This document shows, piece by piece, positions 46,226 through 55,000 of a stretch of DNA of 64,000 nucleotides; position 1 is the stretch's first letter, and each line of letters starts with the position of its first letter. The DNA is from Sphaerolaimus hirsutus. Lineage: Eukaryota; Nematoda; Chromadorea; Monhysterida; Sphaerolaimidae. The position numbers and the translations under genes are program-made. Below the pieces are notes generated by a model that searched no databases, was not told the origin of the DNA, and saw only the letters and a program-made list of their open reading frames with translations. The stretch spans positions 27,415,785 to 27,479,784 of the forward strand of contig OZ038452.1 in NCBI GenBank assembly GCA_964036195.1. The letters are read 5' to 3'.

Positions 46226-48688
46226 TCACTCATTCGTCGATTTTGTCTTCACGTGAGGACAAGTGTGGCAGCTGCAGTTGCCATAATCGGTCAATAGCTC
46301 TCCATTTTCGCATGAAATGTCGTCCTCGGAAACGTCCTTGCCCACTTTACACTTGTTACACTTTTCCGCGCCCAATTTCACCATACTCTTGTGTTTGATG
46401 ATTTTCACAATCATTTTCGCTTTTTCTGTGTGAATTTTTTATATTTAAAATATTTTAATTACTTCAAGACACTTATTAAGTTAAATTTTTTTTGTTTCAA
46501 TTGTTATGACAAAAGTTACAACTTAATTACCGTATATTCTCGAATAAGATCCCTTCGAATAAATTACCCTTGTATAGACCTCAAAACTTCTGATAAAATA
46601 ATAAGTCCCATCGAATAACACCTCAAAACCTTTGATGAAATAATAAACCCAGCTTCGAATAACTCCCCCTTCTGGATGTAATATTTAGATATACGGTATA
46701 TTTTCAATTATAACTAACCAATTTTCACCAATGGGCATTTGTCCTCCTTGTAAATTGCCGCTTTGCACTTGAAACAGTCAGCTACATACGCGGCAGAGTC
46801 CTTGTGCGTCATGATTTTCTTCCAAGCTACCAGTTTCGCTGTGTTTTGGTTTTAAATTATGGAAATGTGAAATACTATGTAATTGTTTGATTGTTCTATT
46901 GGGAATTTATGAAATTTCTGACGTAATAATAAATTCACTTCAATAACCCCTCGAAATACCCCCTACCCACCCCTCAAATTTTATTAGTGAAATAATAAAA
47001 CTCAATGAACTCAATTCAAGTTAATTTTGGTAGGTAAAATTTGTACTCACCATGTTTTACAATTTTGCATTCTTTCGATTTGCCGCACCCTTCATCACCG
47101 CTGCTAATATCGCTGTAGTAACCGCGCCGAGTGCGGCGACCATCCGGGCGCCTGCGTCCGGCAATTTTGGCAACTGGTCGCGCAGCCAATTGAACGCGAT
47201 GGCGCTCGCAGAGACCGCCAGCACCATCACAACCCCCGCCGCCGCCGCCGCCGCCGCCCCCAAAACCCCCGCCACCGCCGCCAAAATCTCCGCCGCCGCC
47301 CCCGCCGCCGCCGCCGCCGCCGCCCCCAAAACCCCCGCCACCGCCGCCAAAATCTCCGCCGCCGCCACCGCCGCCGCCGCCAAAACCTCCGCCGCCGCCA
47401 CCAAAACCTCCACCGCCAACACCGTCGCCACCGACACCACCTCCGCCAACATTGTCACCACCGACACCAGCGACCAATTGTCGCTGTTGCATGTATCGAG
47501 CCACGCGAAGTCTGCGTTGCTCTTTCTGAATTCTGCGCATAATTTTAGCCTTTTTGGCCTGCCTGTACGTTGGAACTTCTTCCAATTCATCCGACAGGTC
47601 GGAGTCGTTGGGCTGCATTTGGGGGGGGGTGGTTGGGTTATTTGTGAAGTTAGTGAGATGTATATGTGTTTATAGGCATAGATAACTGTATCTACACATA
47701 AACCATTTCCTAACATCACTCAATCATCGTTTTTACGTTCCACATTGTACAGATGACAAACTGCAGTATTTGTCATGTACATTCTCTTTACACTCAATTT
47801 TAGAGGAGTATTTCGAGGGGGTTAATTCAAGGGGGTAATTCGAGGTAATACGGTAGTTTGAAATGTCACTCACAAATATCTTGCGTTTTATCCTTTCGAT
47901 GTCGCGCCAACCGTCCGCAGACTTGATGTGATCTTGTTTGGCATATCTGACAATTTTCCTAGGGAACAGTACCACACATCGTGAAAAAACACTTTATTTC
48001 CACTTGACACATTTCCTACACTTTAAATACCTTCTAATGGAATACACCTTTCTATTTCAAAGTTCAAATTCAATCATTTCAGGGGGGTGTACTTCGAGGG
48101 GGTTTATTTTTACCAGTTCAAAAACATTTGAGGGAGGGCTATTTCGAGGGGTCAATTCAAGGGGTATTTCGGGGTTTTATTCAAGGGGTGTTTTGAGGAA
48201 ATACAGGTACCCAATAGAAGTTTCTATTTGTGATTTGAACTTCGAATTAGAAGGGTGTATTCCATTAGAAAGTATTTAAATTGCAGGAAATGTGTCAAGT
48301 GGAAATAAAGTGTTTTTCACTACGTGTGGAACTGTCACCTGAATGCATGTATATCGTGGTCCAAATCGTTGTCATCTGAATCGGTGACATCACCATTGAT
48401 CGGCGGCGCCGGTTGCGGTCCCGGTGCCGGTGCCGGATCTGGAACGGGTGCCGGATCCGGACCCATTGGTTGTTGTGTCAGGGCTTCCATAGCAGCCAAC
48501 GGTTGCTGGTGATTTATTACAATTACTCTTTCCTGAATTTGTGTGGGCGGAGGTGGGGGAATTAGCTGGTATGGGGGCATATACGGCAACTGCCCCCATT
48601 CCGGTGGTACCGGATGTAAATTAGCCATGACTACATCGTTATTTATGTATTCTTCAGGATTAGCCATGATTGGATTTAGATTCTGCAT
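46226..48688 (-). CDS. Glycine-rich, C-terminally cysteine-rich protein, 438 aa (five exons)
   Basis: Exons 48688-48339, 47958-47874, 47612-47051, 46838-46719 and 46425-46226 join in phases 2, 0, 1, 1. The N-terminal region is proline-rich (LIPPPPPTQ; a PDPAPAP-type run). A basic, helical part follows (RQAKKAKIMRRIQKEQRRLR). Next is a run of about 75 residues that is nearly all glycine with interspersed F and D, encoded by a GCC/GCCGCCG microsatellite. Then come arginine-rich sequence and two cysteine clusters: CFKC-x8-C and CNKC...C...CSCHTC. The clusters suggest metal binding. No family recognised. A second ATG at 48,667 is also possible. Intron 1 is an inverted-repeat element. Confidence 0.6.
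46531..46700. repeat. TACCGTAT MITE in an intron
   Basis: TACCGTATATTCTCGAATAAG at the left and ATATACGGTATA at the right, with CGAATAA repeats between. A related fragment lies at 46,920-47,000, and a right end (CGAGGTAATACGGTAG) at 47,800-47,855. Confidence 0.6.
47959..48338. mobile_element. Introner-like element: inverted repeat filling intron 1
   Basis: On the coding strand the intron begins GTGACAGTTCCACAC. The complement of its end reads CTAGGGAACAGTACCACAC, so the arms start at the donor and stop about 5 nt from the acceptor. Arms are about 110 bp each, near-identical through GTGAAAAA, CACTTTATTTCCACTTGACA and CTAATGGAATACACC. The centre (48,075-48,210) is a poly-G MITE-like segment. 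Confidence 0.8.
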
Positions 48689-49491
48689 TATTTTTGTAGC
48701 TGTATATTTTCTAAATGCTGAACAATTAAATGAAACAAACACTACATCGAATTTTTCAATTCAAACTACTACTGAAATACCAATGAATATTTTTTGTCAA
48801 AGTTATCAATTTAGGATTTGTATATGTGGGGCTAGACAAGAATTTTATTGTGTGAAAAACGAAAATTCAGAATTTGAAACGTTTTTGAACCCCTGTAAGC
48901 ATTTCAAAAAGGTTGAGATTTGTATTTTTAAATTTATTTCGAATGGATTATATTTTATCCAAAATTGAAAAAAATTATTTTAAAATTTTGAACTTTAATT
49001 TTCAGAATTGTCTTTTTGAAATGCTTAATATTGTTACCTATGTTGTGCAGAATATTATACAAAAATTGAAAATGGAGGAAGTTTTAAAATTATTTCAAAA
49101 GGTATTTATTTTCAGAAATCATGTATTGATATATACCGTATTTGCTTGAATAATCCCCCTGGGGGATTATTATTTCATCAGACTATTTTGAGGGGGGGAA
49201 CTAATTGAGGGGGAATTATTTGAGGGGGAATTATTATTTCGTCAACATTTTCAACCATGTTTCTTTTTTTATTCACACAAAAACGTGCCATTTTTGTTAA
49301 AATTGGGCACAATAAATTGAGCAAATTCTTTAAGGGAGGATTATTCGAGGGGGAATTATTCAAGGGGGTACTATTCAAGCAAATATGGTATATATATATT
49401 CTAGGTAAATGCAAGGGAGCTGATGGATCAAGTTCAAGTGGGGATTCTGTACTTTATGATATACTTGTGGGGAGAAACTGACTTTTTATAG
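48666..49491 (+). CDS. Secreted or membrane cysteine-containing protein, 142 aa (three exons)
   Basis: Exons 48666-48911, 49006-49101 and 49405-49491 join in phase 0 throughout. The first 18 residues form a signal peptide (MIGFRFCIIFVAVYFLNA). A threonine/asparagine-rich stretch with three N-x-T/S sites follows, then six cysteines (CQSYQFRICICG, FYC, NPC). Exons 2-3 are helical and hydrophobic, with VQVGILYFMIYLW near the end. The start ATG overlaps on the opposite strand with a possible ATG of the minus-strand neighbour (shared CATG). No family recognised. Confidence 0.5.
49135..49395. mobile_element. TACCGTATTTGC MITE in an intron
   Basis: Ends TACCGTATTTGCTTGAATAA / TTCAAGCAAATATGGTA, inner GAGGGGGAATTATT units. 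Flanked by TATA on both sides, compatible with a TA-type duplication. Confidence 0.8.
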
Positions 49492-49929
49492 TACTCATGT
49501 GAGTGATTTTACACCAGCATGAATTTTGTTTGTCAATGGAACTCTAATTTTACCCAAGCAAAAGTGACAAAGTAGTTTTTTTATTGGTCCAAATTGTTGG
49601 TCATTTTCCCTGGGAATGAGATTATTCTATATAACCTAAGAAAAAAATTGGGCAGTTAAAATGTGTTTTCTTTTTCAAATGCGGTTTTGCTGCACAAAAA
49701 CCACAAATTACCCTGACACCTGGGCCACAGATAGATCAGTGGACCTTCACTGTCTTTGTTCACTTCATTTCTTTTGTTGTAGAATTTTGGATTTTCATGT
49801 CCCAAAAGTATTGGGTCACTGTGTATATTTTGATCTATAAAGTAGTGTTTTCTATTTTCCAGATTTATGGATAAAATATAAAGTTGTATACTGGTTTCAA
49901 TATTGTTATATAATAATTTTCATGAAAGC
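49492..49929. other. Intergenic, upstream of the 49.9 kb gene
   Basis: Only a TATATAA near 49,905 stands out, close to the proposed start at 49,930. Confidence 0.3.
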
Positions 49930-51138
49930 ATGGAACAATTGTGGAACACCACACCTGACCAGGGAGATTCCCAGTTAGTCAAACACTGGTGTTAATAAAT
50001 ATAAAAATAAAAGTATTTTTCCATTTTATACCAAAATTTATAATATTTTTGAATTCTGAAAATGACATGAAGTGTGAGTTTTCCATTTTTCAGGCATAAC
50101 CTACCTGAAGCATTGGAAAATTTGAATACTGATGTGGACTTTTTGTCTCAATATTTTGACAAGGATTCATCCAAATCAGATAAATCATTAAAGAGAAAAA
50201 GTACAGACATATCTCAGGAACCATGTTGCAGTTCTGAAGTGGTTTCACAAGTAATGGTGTTAGATTCAACAAATGAAACTAAGTGTCAAGACAATTCTAC
50301 ACATTTCCTTCTACCAACACCAGAGCAAATTATGAACCCATATTTGAACCCAAATCCAATTAAAGGCAGTGCTGTTGAAAAAACTGTCAATTTTGGTCTT
50401 GAAATTCAATCAGGGTATTATCCTAGAGAGGGTGAAAATTTGTCAAATAATTTTCCATTCTTCTTTGGTCATTTAGACAGAATTTTAGAGAAAACTGAAG
50501 TCAAGAATATACAGTTAGTTTAATTATTTGTATATGAAAATACATAAATTATTTTCAAAAATGTTTTAGGAATCTTGGTGATGTACTACAGAACTGTCTG
50601 TTGAATAAATTTTGGGCATACAATGGTCAGATTGACAAAAAAATTGATGTCAATGATGTTGCATATGTGGCAGGCATAGTGAGATACATTTTTTACAATT
50701 TTTTCTAAATCAAATTTTTTTTAATTTCAGGCATTGTATTCATATCAAATTGCAAAACATATAATGGCTATATTGATTTGTAATTTAAACATCACTGATG
50801 AAAGTCACAGAGTGTCAATTGACCAGCTGATCAATATTGTACACAATTTTGAATTTAACCCATATTTGTGCAGATTGTTGTTTTTTAATCAGTTTCAAGC
50901 ATCTTCGGTCAATGTTTATGAAATTAAGCAATATGCTGCTATTTTCTTAAGTACCTCACCTGAATGTGTGAAAAAAGTACTCAATCGTTTCAGCAATGGA
51001 AATCATAGGCGTTTGAAGCGTGGACGTGATCTATTCAAAAGAATGGTCAATTCGACCACTGCAGAGTATGCAATTAATAAGTATTTTTTGGTACTTTTTT
51101 TAAGGTATTTATTGCGCATGGTTGCTGAGGAATATTAA
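49930..51138 (+). CDS. Hypothetical protein, 325 aa (four exons)
   Basis: Exons 49930-49988, 50094-50517, 50592-50678 and 50731-51138 join in phases 2, 0, 0. The intron 2 boundaries are the weakest: donor TTA|GTTTAA and acceptor TACTACAG were chosen because they keep frame. The N-terminal half is polar and low-complexity (DKDSSKSDKSLKRKS). The C-terminal half is helical, mixed charge, with GNHRRLKRGRDLFKRM and a hydrophobic FLVLFLRYLLRM close to the end. No signal peptide and no motif I recognise. Coding sequence is more AT-rich than PICK1 or the 52-57 kb gene. Confidence 0.55.
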
Positions 51139-52096
51139 TTTTAATATTTATTTGTCATCTCTAGTCAGGTGGATCAAGGTCATGGGTTGTGTCACCTCAT
51201 GGTTACTTATTTAGGTAATAAAATGCATGTTCAATAAGTCAAGGTTATGTGTGCATGAATTAAGTAGACACTAGAATATTTACATAGAGAAATTTTCATT
51301 TATATTAAATTATTTGATTTTGTGGAAGTGAAATGAAGCTTACATTTGACACAAATATATTACATAAATATGCATGCTTTAGTTGTGTTCTCATATCTAA
51401 TATTAATGAAATACCTTCACGATTGACACTTTTCATATTTCTTAGGGAAATGTCCGGTAAAATGGTAAACATACTATATTTTTACTCATTTCCCACTTGA
51501 CACTTTGCATGACATTTGACATTTTATAGGACATTTATCACAGAATTTTACTTATCTTTTACCATTTTATTTGTCAATTTGTTCTTTTGAAGGTGTCTCA
51601 TTATTTTCAGAACACCTCTTTGTATTTATTTACATGCGGCATCTCAATAGAGGGTGCGTAAATGAAGTTGGCTTTATTCCAAAATAAGTTTTGGATACAC
51701 TTGTTTGTATACTGGTGATAACGAACAAGTGAGACATGTTATGTGAAGATGACGTTGTTTTTAATTATATTCCCCAAACATTATCGTTGAAACACAAAAA
51801 TACCAAAATTCTGGTCATTTTTCATTTTTACAATGTAAGCGTATAGAAATACGAATTTGGAATTATGCCAACTTTATTTATTTGAAAAAAGAAAGTGCGA
51901 CAGATTGCTTGAATGGTATTCGTAGGGGCTGACAATTTTTTGTTTGACTTCCTGTGTTCAATTTGTTCTATTTTTATTTACATTGATTAACTTTAGTTTA
52001 TTTTACATGTTATTTTTACATTTTATCATCAAAAATTTTTACAGGTTGTGTCAATTGTGACTGGTATTTCTACGATCAATCATTCTCGGTGGCGGA
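51139..52096. other. Intergenic
   Basis: A TGTAAAATG-family fragment at about 51,440-51,545 (CACTTTGCATGACATTTGACA). Nothing else recognised. Confidence 0.35.
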
Positions 52097-55000
52097 ATGG
52101 CGTTCTGGGCGATTTTACGTGTTTGCTGCGTTTTGGCATTGTTCCAAGCTGCCCGATCGGCAGACCCCTGCGATGGAGGGTTGTGCAAGTGCAGCGATTT
52201 TACGGCTGTTTGCAGGGTTGAAGCGCAGTATGAAATTGACAGGTTATTGTAGGGTTTTTTGAAGTTTAGCTAGTTTGAATTGTGTTTAGGAAGTTTCGAT
52301 AGTTTTTTTGGGATTTGATATAAATTTTTGTTGGACACATGACATTTCACAGGATATTTTACATGAATTTTAAAACTTAGCATGACATTTGTCATTTTTA
52401 GGGTATTTTACATTAGAATTTCAAGAAATTTTTCAACCCTAGTGACAAAAATATCCATTTTTGCAGTTACGTCACCGATACGTCCATTTTGAGGGTCGAT
52501 ATTTTCACCCCCAGCAAGTATTTGTGCGAGCGTTTCGATGATCTATTCCCGAACGCTAAGAATTACAGGTGTATTTTGGTGAGTTTTTTTACAACTATTT
52601 AATTTTGGGTGCACATATTTTGATGCGCATTGTCATGTCACTCTAAATAGACTCCACCCAATTTCAATATCCACACCTCGAAAATTTCAACACACAATTC
52701 ACATTTTCAAGTGTACAATGGGTCTAAAAACCTCATAAAATGACTGTATAGGGAAAACGATGTGTAACGAAACCAAATTCACGTGTGGTTTTATGATGTA
52801 GGCTGACGAGATCGCGTAGTGTGTCAATGACTCTACATACGTTAGTTGACATCGTCACCAAATGTCAACTGTTATCGATACAGATTCAAATCTTCATGAC
52901 TAGTGTACGAACTGTTCAAACGTAATTGTTGAATCTGTATCGATAACAGTTGACATTTGGTGACGATGTCAACTAACGTATGTAGGGTCATTTACACATG
53001 TATCGGTACCAATACACGCAGGAATTTCTGTACACAATTCACTGTAGTTGAAAAAAATTATTTTTAAAACACAGGATACCGATGTGACCGGCGAAAGGTT
53101 GCAAGACGACGGGGACGGGCAATTGGGGGAGACTTTGAAGGATTTGTTCGAATTCGTGAGTTATCATTTTGTCTGACATTCAATATTGTGTCATGGGTCA
53201 CGAGTCAGTTATTACTTGTCGGTAGGGTTCAAACGGGATCCTCCCTGATCCCGATCACGGATCCTGTGAAATTCCGGGATTTAACAGTCCCGATACCGAT
53301 TTCGATCCTGTAACCCCAATCCCGACCAATCCCGATCCCGATCCCGATCCCGAAATTCTCAAAAAAAGAATCCCGATCCCGAAATTCTTAAAAAACCAAT
53401 ACCGAACCCGATCCCGAAAAGTTAATCCCGTTTGAACCCTACTTGTCGGAACATTTTGATTTTTTACATCACTTTTCAAAGTGTTCAAAAGTTTCTGCGT
53501 TCAGTGTTGAACTTTATTATTATTTTTCAGGCCGCCGCAGCCGCCGAAGTTGCTGATCAGCGAGAACAGAGCAAAGAACAGTCTGACGAACCAAATGCAG
53601 TGGTTGGTTCAGTTTCTCGTTGTGGACACCGTATTAGTTCGAATTACCCCCTCCCCTTGAATTAAACCCCTCGAAAACCCCCCGAAAACTATTTACTACG
53701 ATCCTTACAAAAATTTCTGACGAAATAATTAACTCTTCAAATTTTTGCTGGCAAAGAAATAAAATCCCATGGGGTATTTGGTAGGGTCAGGAGTAGGGAA
53801 AATGTGTTTTTGGATACCGTTTCTCAAAATATCCATTTTTGATGAAATAATAATGTTACCTTGAATAATCGGGTTGATTTTTGGTACATAATTATACATT
53901 TGCGTACATGTATTGATATATTAATAAAATTTTGTCCCCACCCCCTTTGAAACTGTGCAAAATTTATTTTCTGATAAAATAATACACCTGGGAATATTCC
54001 CAGGAAATACGGTAGTTGAATACATGTATCTGTTTTTATTGGTTTCACAAAAATAATCCCATTTTCAGCCATCGGGTGTGACCAGTGGTGAGTAAAATGC
54101 TTTATACTAGATAGATAGAATCTAACTCACTACTAGTGTCACTACCCAACCATCACAGCGTCCACCACCACCACTGACACACCTGACACCACCAACACCT
54201 CTAGTTTTATTAACACCACGGGAACACCGGTATCATTTAAAGTGTTCATGGGTGAACAGCTGGCGGATGAAGTATGCGTACCGTGTGAACCCTGCAGACC
54301 TTGCCCAGTGTTGGTTGCTTATGGACCACAAAAGCCAGAGAAAGTATGCCCACCTGAAAAAGTCTGCCCACCTGAAAAAGTCTGTCCGGCTGAAAAAGTC
54401 TGTCCGGCTGAAAAAGTCTGCCCGGCTGAAAAAGTCTGCCCGGCTGAAAAAGTCTGCCCGGCTGAAAAAGTCTGTCCGGCTGAAAAAGTCTGCCCGGCTG
54501 AAAAAGTCTGCCCGGTCGAAAAAGTCTGCCCGGCTGAAAAAGTCTGCCCGGCTGAAAAAGTCTGCCCGGCTGAAAAAGTCTGCCCGGTCGAAAAAGTCTG
54601 CCCAGCTGAAAAAGTCTGCCCACCTGTGAATGTCTGCAATGAATCAGCACATGAGGAAGTCTGGAACTCAGAGGGAATCTGTCCACAAGTTTGCACCATG
54701 GGGTTGGCTACCCACATGGTGATAAATAGCTCTAGATTCTTGGGCTATGTGTGCACATTCCACTGTGTACATGGAGGAAAAAGGTGAGACTGATTTTAAA
54801 TATTGAATGAATTATTGAACCAATCGAATAACAAATAACTAAATAACAGCTTTTTTCCAATTTGGTTTTTAGTTGTATTTCTGGTGCTTTCTGTTTTTCC
54901 TTTTTCCTAGGTGGTGTTGGTGAATTTTTCCACTATCATTTATGTCAACTCTCAGCGCCACGGCAACCTCCACCAGCACCACGACAACCTCCACCAGCAC

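Noticed and set aside
47052-47719. Alanine-rich frames in both strands over the glycine exon
   Set aside because: Shadows of the GCC repeat; only the glycine frame connects to the flanking exons.
54246-54717. Antisense and out-of-frame open frames across the heptad array
   Set aside because: A 21-bp repeat keeps every frame open. Only the plus-strand frame with EKVCPA joins in phase with upstream and downstream exons.
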